Source: a virus
Strand: one strand, 5' to 3'
DNA length: 47,705 nucleotides
IMG/VR virus record: IMGVR_UViG_3300046463_000145
Location: 1 to 47,705 of that record
The notes under the pieces were generated by a model. It was given only the letters and a program-made list of their open reading frames with translations. It searched no databases and was not told the origin of the DNA. The position numbers and the translations under genes were made by a program. This document shows, in pieces, positions 14,197-22,335 of the stretch (position 1 is its first letter; each line of letters starts with the position of its first letter).

Positions 14197-17100
14197 TACC
14201 AGAGGCCCAGACGGACGCGGAGGGTCCCGCTGCCGTCGAATACACAAACCTGCTGGGAGGTAACGGTTAGATAACCGGACCCTGCGTTATTACCGTTCAT
14301 AGTTAGACTTCCGTTTTTATCGAGAACCCAGAGAGGCTGTCCGTTAGCGCCTACCGCGTTAGACTGGAGTACGCCCCCAATCTTCCCGTTAGTAATCGAC
14401 GCGTCCGCGATGAATGCCGAGGACATAAACACCTGTCCGCCCTGCACCACGAAAGGCGAGGAGACGGCAGTCCCGTTAGGGTCCAGAATGGCGAACCGCG
14501 AAGCAGCTACGAGTACCTGAGACTCCACGGTCCCGCTGCTGTTATCCACGCCTACGCCGATGCCCGCTATGTACGTCCGCCCGTTGCTCGTTATCTGAGT
14601 TTTGATTGTGTACGAGGCCGACACACGCCCGTTAAGGTCCGCGTAGGCGTTAGCGTTAGTCTGCACGGAGGCGCTAAGAGTCGAATTAACCGAATCTAGG
14701 TTAGCCTGTACAGTCGTAATAGCCGAGGCGTTAGCTGAGTCCGCAGTTACGCGGGCCGTCTGCTCCGTGTTGATAGCCGCCGTTAGGTTACTGGCCGTAG
14801 TGGTTATCTGCGCCGCTACGGTATCCGTCTTCTGCGAGAGGGCGAGGTCCGCCTCCGCGCGTGCCGTAACTTCCGAGTACACGCCTGCGTAAGCCGTCTG
14901 CGAACCCGCGTAATCCGAGCCGCCCGCCATCGGCGGAGTAACGTACTGGGCCTCCACGGTAGCGATACGCTGCGAGAGCGCACCGTCCGCAGTGATACGG
15001 GCCGTGGTCTCGTCGCTTACTGCCGTTTGAGTAGCCGTAAGGGTGGACTGGATGCCGGGGATAGCCTGGATAGGCGAGAGCACGTCCTGTCCTAGCTGGG
15101 TCTGGGTAATCTGGCCCGTCAGGTAGGTAAGGATCGCGTTAGCGTCCGCGCTGGACTGCCCGTGTGCGCCCGCTCCGGTCGAAGCCGGGTAGAACGCCCC
15201 GACATTGCCGGTAGTGTCCACGAGCCGCGCCCAGAAGTACAAGTCATAGCCCGCAGCCAGCCCCAGCAGGTTAGCGCTGGTAGTCGGATAGCTGTAACGC
15301 CCCATAGCGGTAGCGGAGGCGAAGTTAGCCGTGTGGCTGTAGTAAATCTCCGTGTACGCCGTGTCCCCTGCGCCTGCCGGGAAGCTCCACGCCACATTGA
15401 TAGCGAAGACCTTATCCGTACTAGCCGAGAGGCTGGCTACCACAGGAGGAGCACCCGTCTTACCCGCGAGGCCGGTAAGGGACGAGTACGCGTACGGGGA
15501 GCTAATGTCTAGCCCGTTCGTAGCCCGGACCCGTGCCGTATAGCTGCCCGTGTAGATGTTGCTCACGTCCAGCGACAGCCCGCCCGTAGTGCCTGCCGTA
15601 ACCCAGTCCCCATTATCCTTACGCCACTGGACCGTGTAGGAGACTGCGTTAGCCGCAGCCGCCCACGAGATGGACATATTGGTTTTAGAGATACCCTGGT
15701 CCGTAACCACGTACTGCGAGACGGTTACGCCCGTGGGCGGGGACTGCACCGTAAGGGTGTTGCCCGTGATAGGCCGGAAGTCGATAGCCGCGCCGTTATC
15801 GATAGCCGCGTACTTCCCCGGCTCGTGCTGGGTAGCGGTAATCTCAAACGTAATCCCGTCCTTCTCCGAGACCGAAGCCACACGGAAAAGCTGGGACTTG
15901 AGCGTAGCGCTCTCCAGCATCCACACAGCGCCCGCAGCCGGAACCACGGAGAAGCCCTGCGAGACGTTGATAACCGCCCCGGATACTGCGCTTACCGTGT
16001 GTGTCTCTGCTTTGCCCGAGGGGAGGATAACCGTAAGGCTATCGCCCGCTGCCGTCCCGTCCAGAGCCTTATCTAGCGTAATCTGGGCCGTACCGTTTGC
16101 CGACCGGATACGCCCGCCTGTGCGCTTCCCAGCGCGCGAAGGGTCCGCCACGGCGATAATCTGCCCCGGCTGCGCAAGCGTCCCGTCCAGCCCCACGGAG
16201 AACGTAACCGTATTGGTTTCGTACCGCGAGGTGAGGAGCGCCCATTGGCCCACCCGCTGCGCTTGCGCGCGGCTCGTGCAGGCGAAGGCCGTAAGCTGCG
16301 CCTTATTGATGCCGTACCGGGCCACGCCGTCCGCGTCCTCCACGTACTCTACTGCCTGCTCGTAGCCGTTCTCGGGGTCATTCCACGTAACGACAGCACA
16401 GGTGTAGCGAGTCTTCAGCGAGGACCCCACGTACTTAAACTGCCCGCCAATGACGTTAGCAGCCGTGTACACGTACGCCGTATCTAGCGGCATATCGCAG
16501 GCGGCTTGCACCTCTCCCGCGCCCCAGTACGCCATACCCCGGAAGACGCTTGCGATGTCTTGCAGGACCTTGTAGGCGTCCGTCCGAGAACCGATGTAGC
16601 AATTGCAGGAGAAGCGAGGCTCCAGCCCGCCCGCACCGTCCGAGACCATTACATCGCAGTACTGTGCAATCTGGTACAAGTCGTATCGGTCTATCATGCT
16701 CGCGTCTACCCACTTGCCGAGGCCGTAGCGGGAATTAAGCACGAGGTCATAGAACACCCAGGCGGGGTTATCAGTCCAGCCCGTAGTAAATGTGCCGTCC
16801 CACGTCCCGGAGTACGCGCGGGTAAGCGGGCTGTAGTTGCTGGGGTACTTAATCAGTAGCCCCTTCATATCGTACGAACGCGTAGGGACGCTGGAGAACT
16901 CCGAGGCGTCAAGCTGCACCCCGCATACCGCACTCATGGGGTAGCGTAGCTTCGCGTCGATAAGCTCTGTGTAGCTAACGAGGTTCGTAGTGTCCTGCGT
17001 GTACACGTCCGTAGTGTCTGCCGTGAGGCGGATAACCTTAACCGTGTACTGGGACGTAGCCCCGGAGAGTTCAATACGGTGCGAGCGCTGGTAGACGGAC

Positions 17101-17567
17101 GAGGCCTTACCATTGAAGGAGGTATCTACTACCGTGGCGTACTGCCCGCCGTCCTTCGATAGCTGAATCTGGTACGCGACCTGATAGCCTTTTACGTCCC
17201 CGCTGCTGGAGTCCGTCTTCGAGAGCGCACTAACGCTCAAGGTAACGCGTACGGCGGAGAGGGCGAGGTTAGTTACGGTATGGACCCACGGGGCGGAAGC
17301 CTTAAGCTCCACGCCTACGCCTACCTCATTGGCGGTACTGTCAAAGCCGCTAATCGGGTCCTGCGTAAGCGTGCCCGTCCGAAGGTCCAGCTGCTTTACA
17401 TTGAAGTTATTGGACCCGTCCGAGTTCTGGACTACGGTCCCGTTAAAATACACAGACCGGGCCGGGGTTTCCGAATTAGCGGGGCCAAAGATCGGACCTT
17501 CTGAAATGAGGTCCAAAATCTGAGCATACGCTGTACTACTAAGCGAATCATCGGCCTGTGTCGGCAT
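14196..17567 (-). CDS. J: Tail tip host-specificity protein (lambda J homologue)
   Basis: An 1123-aa protein, close to lambda J in length, starting MPTQADDSLSSTAYAQILDLISEGPIFG, which matches the J N-terminus. Later come fibronectin III-like segments (VTVSQYVVTDQGISKTNMSISW, YTVQWRKDNGDWV) and a long C-terminal coiled or repetitive region (ITQTQLGQDVLSPIQ, repeated Tx-AxxxAxIxT helices) before a globular end. J forms the central tail tip fibre and binds the host receptor. It follows gpI, as in lambda. Confidence 0.93.
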   Translation of the reverse strand: MPTQADDSLSSTAYAQILDLISEGPIFGPANSETPARSVYFNGTVVQNSDGSNNFNVKQLDLRTGTLTQDPISGFDSTANEVGVGVELKASAPWVHTVTNLALSAVRVTLSVSALSKTDSSSGDVKGYQVAYQIQLSKDGGQYATVVDTSFNGKASSVYQRSHRIELSGATSQYTVKVIRLTADTTDVYTQDTTNLVSYTELIDAKLRYPMSAVCGVQLDASEFSSVPTRSYDMKGLLIKYPSNYSPLTRAYSGTWDGTFTTGWTDNPAWVFYDLVLNSRYGLGKWVDASMIDRYDLYQIAQYCDVMVSDGAGGLEPRFSCNCYIGSRTDAYKVLQDIASVFRGMAYWGAGEVQAACDMPLDTAYVYTAANVIGGQFKYVGSSLKTRYTCAVVTWNDPENGYEQAVEYVEDADGVARYGINKAQLTAFACTSRAQAQRVGQWALLTSRYETNTVTFSVGLDGTLAQPGQIIAVADPSRAGKRTGGRIRSANGTAQITLDKALDGTAAGDSLTVILPSGKAETHTVSAVSGAVINVSQGFSVVPAAGAVWMLESATLKSQLFRVASVSEKDGITFEITATQHEPGKYAAIDNGAAIDFRPITGNTLTVQSPPTGVTVSQYVVTDQGISKTNMSISWAAAANAVSYTVQWRKDNGDWVTAGTTGGLSLDVSNIYTGSYTARVRATNGLDISSPYAYSSLTGLAGKTGAPPVVASLSASTDKVFAINVAWSFPAGAGDTAYTEIYYSHTANFASATAMGRYSYPTTSANLLGLAAGYDLYFWARLVDTTGNVGAFYPASTGAGAHGQSSADANAILTYLTGQITQTQLGQDVLSPIQAIPGIQSTLTATQTAVSDETTARITADGALSQRIATVEAQYVTPPMAGGSDYAGSQTAYAGVYSEVTARAEADLALSQKTDTVAAQITTTASNLTAAINTEQTARVTADSANASAITTVQANLDSVNSTLSASVQTNANAYADLNGRVSASYTIKTQITSNGRTYIAGIGVGVDNSSGTVESQVLVAASRFAILDPNGTAVSSPFVVQGGQVFMSSAFIADASITNGKIGGVLQSNAVGANGQPLWVLDKNGSLTMNGNNAGSGYLTVTSQQVCVFDGSGTLRVRLGLW

Positions 17568-17582
17568 ATTTCTACCCTATTG

Positions 17583-18161
17583 TTAAGCGTCTACGGACTG
17601 AGTGCCCATACTGATTACGGTACTACCCACCCGCATACGTCCGTACAGCAGCGGGACCGGCCCGCCCTGAGACGTTACGTTATCCGCCCCATTGAAGTAG
17701 TAGGAGGTCTTGGTAGCCCCGCTCGTGCCGTTATCGGCTGCTGCGTGGGCGGAGAGCATTTGCGAGATACCCCCGAACGCGAGGGACGCGCCCATAAGCA
17801 TCATCTGGCCCGCGTACGGGTTCCCGAAGTAGGCGGAGACTGCCCCGGCTACAAAGAGGACGGCCCCGGCGATTGCCGCGAAGATACCGCCCTTACGGCC
17901 CGTAACGAGGGGCGCGATACGAATATCGTTATCCCCGCTGGGGTGCGATAGCTGGGTTTCATCGATGTTCCGCTTACCTACGAAGACCGCGTAGCTAACG
18001 CCCCGGTCCTTACTCGTCATAAGCTCCCGCTCGAAGCCGGGGACCATGCGGATTAGCGCGCGGAGGGCGTCCCGAGGGGAACCAACCACGAACCGATGTA
18101 CCCGCCCGAACTTCGCCCCGAGCTTGCTGTACAGGCGGATTGTTCTAACTTGGTCTGTCAA
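17583..18161 (-). CDS. I: Tail assembly protein I
   Basis: A 192-aa protein like lambda gpI: TIRLYSKLGAKFGRVHRF at the start, SYAVFVGKRNIDETQL, then a Gly/Ala hydrophobic region (IFAAIAGAVLFVAGAVSAYFG) and GGPVPLLYGRMRVGSTVISMG at the end. gpI is needed for assembly of the tail tip but is not found in the finished particle. Start is TTG at 18161 with AAGGAGG upstream, overlapping the K-type peptidase gene by four bases. Confidence 0.88.
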   Translation of the reverse strand: MTDQVRTIRLYSKLGAKFGRVHRFVVGSPRDALRALIRMVPGFERELMTSKDRGVSYAVFVGKRNIDETQLSHPSGDNDIRIAPLVTGRKGGIFAAIAGAVLFVAGAVSAYFGNPYAGQMMLMGASLAFGGISQMLSAHAAADNGTSGATKTSYYFNGADNVTSQGGPVPLLYGRMRVGSTVISMGTQSVDA

Positions 18162-18556
18162 GGGGCCTCCTTATATCTGAGAATGTGCGTAACCCGGTCC
18201 CGGTATCGGGGCAGGCCCTCTCGCATAGAGAGCCGCTTGGGCAAGTGGTGTAGAAGCGTATCTCCACCCAAGTACACCCCCGAGTGGTTAGGGGCGTGGT
18301 TCCGGCTGGCTACTCGCATAAGGAGCATATCCCCGACCGCTAGAGGAGCATCGAGGGGCACGGGCACGAAGCCCGCCTCCGCGTAATAGGAGGTAAAGGC
18401 GTTCCCGTCTCCGTCCGCTGTCTCTGCGCCGCGCGGGAAGTCCCGGAGGACAATCCCCCGCGTCTGCCAGTACCAGCGCCTTACGAGGCCGTAGCAGTCG
18501 TCCGAGCCGTAACGGTACTCGCAGCCCACTAGTGGGGCCTCAAGCTCCGAACTCAT
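18158..18556 (-). CDS. NlpC/P60-family tail tip peptidase (C-terminal half of lambda K)
   Basis: A 132-aa papain-like domain starting MSSELEAPLVGCEYRYG at the ATG at 18556. The catalytic Cys is in DDCYGLVRRWY and the His in NHSGVYLGGDTLLHH, with ASRN just before. In lambda K this domain follows a JAB domain in one chain; here the JAB domain is a separate gene overlapping by 17 bases in another frame. It probably trims host peptidoglycan at DNA entry or acts in tail tip assembly. Confidence 0.88.
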   Translation of the reverse strand: MSSELEAPLVGCEYRYGSDDCYGLVRRWYWQTRGIVLRDFPRGAETADGDGNAFTSYYAEAGFVPVPLDAPLAVGDMLLMRVASRNHAPNHSGVYLGGDTLLHHLPKRLSMREGLPRYRDRVTHILRYKEAP

Positions 18557-18872
18557 ACCAGCCCCGCACGCCGTCCGGCCCGAGGGCCACAATTACCCAA
18601 GGAAGGCCGGTAGCCCCCTGGGCAGAGAAGTCCGCCCCACTGGGGAACGCTGCCCCGTCCGGGTGCGAGTGGACCACCTCCGTAATATCCCCGAGGTCTT
18701 CCGCTGCTGCCCAGTCTGCGGGCGAGATAGCGAAGGCTTCCCGAGGGGTGGAGGAGGTATTGAGGCAGGGCACGTACCGTGCTGCGTCGATAACCAGCCC
18801 GCAGGACTCCTCCGGATAGCACGCGCGGGCGTGCCGGGCGATTGCGTTCTGTAGATAAATCGGGAGGTGCAT
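18540..18872 (-). CDS. JAB/MPN metalloprotease-domain tail protein (N-terminal half of lambda K)
   Basis: A 110-aa Mov34/JAB1 domain with the metal motif HSHPDGAAFPSGAD (HxHP, then SxxD) and the early Glu within YPEESCGLVID. It corresponds to the N-terminal domain of lambda gpK. It starts at the ATG overlapping the stop of the L-type gene. Residues needed for zinc binding are intact, so it may be an active isopeptidase-like enzyme in the tail tip. The split from the NlpC domain is real in this sequence: the two frames differ. Confidence 0.88.
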   Translation of the reverse strand: MHLPIYLQNAIARHARACYPEESCGLVIDAARYVPCLNTSSTPREAFAISPADWAAAEDLGDITEVVHSHPDGAAFPSGADFSAQGATGLPWVIVALGPDGVRGWYEFGA

Positions 18873-20545
18873 TAGATCGTCCCCGAGATACCAGCAGACG
18901 GGAAGCCCCCGAAGGGCAGGGCGTTAGTAGCCCCGTAGCGGACCTTGCAGCCGGTTAGCCGCTTGCTACACCTGTCTTGCGACGGGTCCCCGACAGGGTT
19001 ATTGTCCTTGTCATAGAACGTAACTCCCTGCCAGCCGCACTCCGTACCCTTGTAATCCCACTGGCACAGCGTAGCGACTACCTGCCGCGAGGGAAGCTGC
19101 CGTCCCGAGAAGTCCAGCACGGACGAGAGCGTAAATTCGACTTGGAGATTATCCTCCGAGGTCTTCTGCTCCACGTACCACTTCTCCGGGGACATCTCCT
19201 GTGTAGGGTCTGCTCCCGGCCTGCCGTCGAGATACTGGGCTAGCGTGCGCCTGCGCGTTACCTTCGCGCCTACAAGGTCCCCGAGGAAGATACAGAGGGC
19301 AGAGATACTGCCGTCCACGTTCGCTACGGTTATTGTGGGCGAGGGCTGGCTAGCGTCCCCGGTCCGCTCGAAGCCCGCAGCCGTGATAGGCCACGGGGCG
19401 TACGAGTTACCCTGCCATACGATCGGGCCGGACTGGAGCAGGGAATGGAAGCGGAGGAAGTCCCCGCCCATATCCGTACAGTCCATCTCGAAAAGCTCAA
19501 TGAGGGCGCCCGGTTCAAGCTGCTGGACGGCTGCGGTAATGCCTCCGGTAATCGCGGGAGCGGGCGTGGTGGAGAAGCCCGAGCCGGAGGCTGCGTTCTT
19601 GTTCTGAAGGCCTGTGCCGCTGCCCGACACGGCCACCTTCCCGGACCCGCTGGAGACGTTCTTAGCCTGCGTAGTGGCTCCGCTGCCTGTCGTCCCTGTG
19701 CTGCCTACTGTGCCGGTCCCGTAGGCCGTGTTAGTCGCCTGCACGGATGCACCCGAGCCGGAGACGGCTACGCCCCCTGTGCCCGAGCTAGTGCCCTTCG
19801 TTCCCGTGGATGCTCCCGCACCCGAGAGGGCCACCGCTCCCGAGCCTGCCGCTACGTTCTTAGCCTGGGTGGAGGACCCGGACCCAGAGACGGAAACCCC
19901 GCCCGAGCCGGACCCCGTGTTAGCTGCCTGCGTGCTGGCCCCGGAACCCGAGGAAGACGCGCTGGCCGTAAGGTACTTAGCCGCGTCTAGCCACGCCTGC
20001 CCCTGCCCGCTCGTAAGGCTGGTAATCGTGATCGTGATAGCGAGCGTCTGGCCCGCTGAGTTCGCCGAGTAGGTAAGCGTCGTCTTTTGATACGCCGAAT
20101 TACCCGCGCCCGGAGACGTTGTGTTAATCGTTACGTCTGTTGCGCTGCTGTCGGAAAGGTGCGCGAGGATACGCCCCGGAGCCTGATAGGTGCCCCAGTA
20201 AATCTCAATGGTGCGCGTACTAGTATCGGCCGGGGCCGTGAAGCCAAGCCCCTGCCCCGCTGCGGGCGTGGTGGGCGTAACGATAATGCCCTGCTGCTGC
20301 GTAGCGCTCGCAGTGGGCGTACCGTCCGACCATGTAATAAACGGACCGACCCCGGAGAAGTTATCCTTAGTAAGCGTGCCCGTGCCCACCGTGCTAGGTA
20401 GGCCGAATGTAGACCCGCCCCCGGACTTACGGTTAGGGGCCGTCCACGAGCCGGGAAACTGTATCCAGTCGGTTTGTACGGGCGACGAGAGGTTGAATGT
20501 CTCTGTGCCCGCTAGTACGGTATTGGAGCCTGACAGGACACCCAT
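18872..20545 (-). CDS. L: Minor tail protein L with long repeat-rich N-terminal extension
   Basis: A 557-aa protein; lambda L has about 230. The C-terminal 230 residues, from QQLEPGALIELFEMDCTDMG to the end, match gpL, including cysteines near LCQWDYKGTECGW and DRCSKRLTGC that fit its iron-sulfur/Cys-rich end. Before it lie a beta-rich domain of about 185 residues and six imperfect repeats of about 21 residues (consensus SGSGASTQAKN, then GSGxVAV). The extension is probably surface-exposed at the tail tip, perhaps a glycine-rich adhesin or spacer (inference). L starts the tip by capping the tape measure complex. Confidence 0.85.
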   Translation of the reverse strand: MGVLSGSNTVLAGTETFNLSSPVQTDWIQFPGSWTAPNRKSGGGSTFGLPSTVGTGTLTKDNFSGVGPFITWSDGTPTASATQQQGIIVTPTTPAAGQGLGFTAPADTSTRTIEIYWGTYQAPGRILAHLSDSSATDVTINTTSPGAGNSAYQKTTLTYSANSAGQTLAITITITSLTSGQGQAWLDAAKYLTASASSSGSGASTQAANTGSGSGGVSVSGSGSSTQAKNVAAGSGAVALSGAGASTGTKGTSSGTGGVAVSGSGASVQATNTAYGTGTVGSTGTTGSGATTQAKNVSSGSGKVAVSGSGTGLQNKNAASGSGFSTTPAPAITGGITAAVQQLEPGALIELFEMDCTDMGGDFLRFHSLLQSGPIVWQGNSYAPWPITAAGFERTGDASQPSPTITVANVDGSISALCIFLGDLVGAKVTRRRTLAQYLDGRPGADPTQEMSPEKWYVEQKTSEDNLQVEFTLSSVLDFSGRQLPSRQVVATLCQWDYKGTECGWQGVTFYDKDNNPVGDPSQDRCSKRLTGCKVRYGATNALPFGGFPSAGISGTI

Positions 20546-20563
20546 ATTACGCCCCCCGTTAGA

Positions 20564-20977
20564 TTAGTTGCCGTTCGTGTACGTGTAGCCGGTAACGCTC
20601 ACGGTCTGTCCGGTAGCGATGCTTGTATTGTTGATATTCAGGTCTGCACCCGAGATACCTACAGTCCCGTCGATATGGGCCGTACCGCCCGAGGTGCGGA
20701 GGCGATACCACGTAGCCGTAGTCCCACCCGCTGCGCCTGCCGTGCCCGTACCATTCGAGATAGCGTTAAGCGTGAGGATGCCGTTAGCCGGAGCGGGGGC
20801 AAGCGTTGCGCTACACGGGAGCGTGGCAAGGAGAACCTGCGAGGTAATCGCCGTATCGGGGTTAGCGGGCTGCGTGCCGCTGTACAGATCGAACGCCGCG
20901 CTAGCGCCCAGCGTGGTAGTAATCGCGTTTTGCTGCGCGTTCTTTAATGCTGCGGAGTACTTAAGATTAGATGCCAT
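20564..20977 (-). CDS. Phage structural protein, 137 aa
   Basis: A small beta-rich protein: YSAALKNAQQNAITTTLGAS, AFDLYSGTQPANPDTAI, then Gly/Thr-rich strands (GTAHIDGTVGISGADLNINN) ending YTYTNGN. This pattern recurs in tail or head regions of many siphophages as a protein of unknown function. Its placement between a tail fibre gene and L points to a tail tip component. Confidence 0.6.
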   Translation of the reverse strand: MASNLKYSAALKNAQQNAITTTLGASAAFDLYSGTQPANPDTAITSQVLLATLPCSATLAPAPANGILTLNAISNGTGTAGAAGGTTATWYRLRTSGGTAHIDGTVGISGADLNINNTSIATGQTVSVTGYTYTNGN

Positions 20978-21001
20978 AGAGGGTCCTGGTTTGCGGGCTT
21001 G

Positions 21002-21982
21002 TTAGGTCTTAATGCAATATGCGAGAGCGACGTTTACCGGGCGGTTTTCGCCTGTTACGCTCATGGGAATATCGGTGTAGGCCGTGCGTACGTTACCGCC
21101 CTGCCCGACAGCGGCATGTGTGATTCTGTCATAGGCCGCGCCTGTATTAACCTCACTACCGAATGCGGGTTGTCCGTTCGCGTCGTTCCACTCGTACAGG
21201 TATGCTGCATCGTGGCCGTAAGGGAGCCTGTGCTTGTGTGAGGGCGTGTTAGCTGCTTGGCTGGAGCCGATTGAGCGGCCCGCGTCTACGCCCTTGGAGT
21301 CGTCCCACGCACGCGGGAATGAGCCGCGCATATCCGGGAGATTAAAGGTAGTAGAACCATCGCCCGTCCCGTAGACCGTGCTAACGGCTGCGAACAAATC
21401 CGGGTACGCGGTACGGCTAACCGCTGCGCCGTTACACTTAAGCCAGCCTGCCGGGGGCGTCGCCATTGCGAAGGCCGCTACCATACCGGGGGGCGCTGCC
21501 GCTGTTACCGTGGGAGAACTAATGCTAGCCGCCGTGAGGGTCCCTACTACTGTCTCATTGTCCGCGTTAGACCGCCCGCGAAGGAGGACGCTCCACGCGT
21601 GGATTCCGTCCGTATCCAACGAGACGGACTCCCCCGGGTTGAGCTTAGATAACGCTACAGTGTCTCCGGAGCCTGCGGTAATCGCCAGAGTAACTACTGT
21701 AGTGCCTACGTTACGCAGGAGCAGGACGTTATCCGCAGCGCACGTAGCAGCGGACGGGAGGTTAATCGTCCCCGACGTAGCGAGGTTGATATTTACCCGC
21801 TTGCCTACGTGCGCGACCGTGAGAGCCTGCGCCGTGGTGATGGTACTAGCATTAGAGACTAGCGCGGCCTGCGCTTGGAGGACTGCGGTATTACTATTCG
21901 CCTTGGTAAAGCCCGTGCGTACGCTGTCGCCTTGGCTACCGTCCGAGGCCGCGCCAAAGGCTACGGTTTGCAATGCTGCCAT
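21002..21982 (-). CDS. Tail fibre protein with collar domain
   Basis: A 326-aa protein. The middle has a phage tail collar domain: GMVAAFAMATPPAGWLKCNG, AYPDLFAAVSTVYG, STTFNLPDMRGSFPR. The end, VTGENRPVNVALAYCIKT, is a typical fibre tip. The N-terminal 130 residues are beta-rich (AHVGKRVNINLATSGTINL) and may attach to the baseplate. It lies between the M and L genes, which are adjacent in lambda, and its start overlaps the M stop by one base. Probably a side fibre for receptor binding. Confidence 0.82.
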   Translation of the reverse strand: MAALQTVAFGAASDGSQGDSVRTGFTKANSNTAVLQAQAALVSNASTITTAQALTVAHVGKRVNINLATSGTINLPSAATCAADNVLLLRNVGTTVVTLAITAGSGDTVALSKLNPGESVSLDTDGIHAWSVLLRGRSNADNETVVGTLTAASISSPTVTAAAPPGMVAAFAMATPPAGWLKCNGAAVSRTAYPDLFAAVSTVYGTGDGSTTFNLPDMRGSFPRAWDDSKGVDAGRSIGSSQAANTPSHKHRLPYGHDAAYLYEWNDANGQPAFGSEVNTGAAYDRITHAAVGQGGNVRTAYTDIPMSVTGENRPVNVALAYCIKT

Positions 21983-22314
21983 TAAGAGAAGACCTCAGTA
22001 AAGGTTACGGTTAGCGTGTACGAGTCCCCGCCGTGCGGCTGGATCGTGTACGGGCCTGCCCGGAATAGGCTTTGTGTGCCCAAGGGCGGAGTCCAATAGA
22101 AGGACACGTAACCCTGTGTTGCGTCGAAGAAGGCCTTAATTGCCGCAATTTTTGCGGAGCTTCCGGAGAAGGTGAGGGGCCACGAGTCCACGGCGTTATT
22201 AATACCGTTCGCCACGGACTGGCTGTAGCCGTCCCCGAACTGGGCCGTACGCACGGAGTACGTAGTAGTCCCGACTACATCTAGGGAAGGCTGATATGGA
22301 AAAGTAGCTGGCAT
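21982..22314 (-). CDS. M: Minor tail protein M
   Basis: A 110-aa protein like lambda gpM: an early FPYQPSLDVVGTTTYSV, then AQFGDGYSQSVANGIN and SFYWTPPLGTQSLFRAGPYTI, ending in TVTFTEVFS. gpM lies between tape measure and L in lambda and helps assemble the tail tip initiator. AGGAG precedes the ATG. Confidence 0.88.
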   Translation of the reverse strand: MPATFPYQPSLDVVGTTTYSVRTAQFGDGYSQSVANGINNAVDSWPLTFSGSSAKIAAIKAFFDATQGYVSFYWTPPLGTQSLFRAGPYTIQPHGGDSYTLTVTFTEVFS

Positions 22315-22335
22315 ACAGCCTTACTCCTGTGTAGG

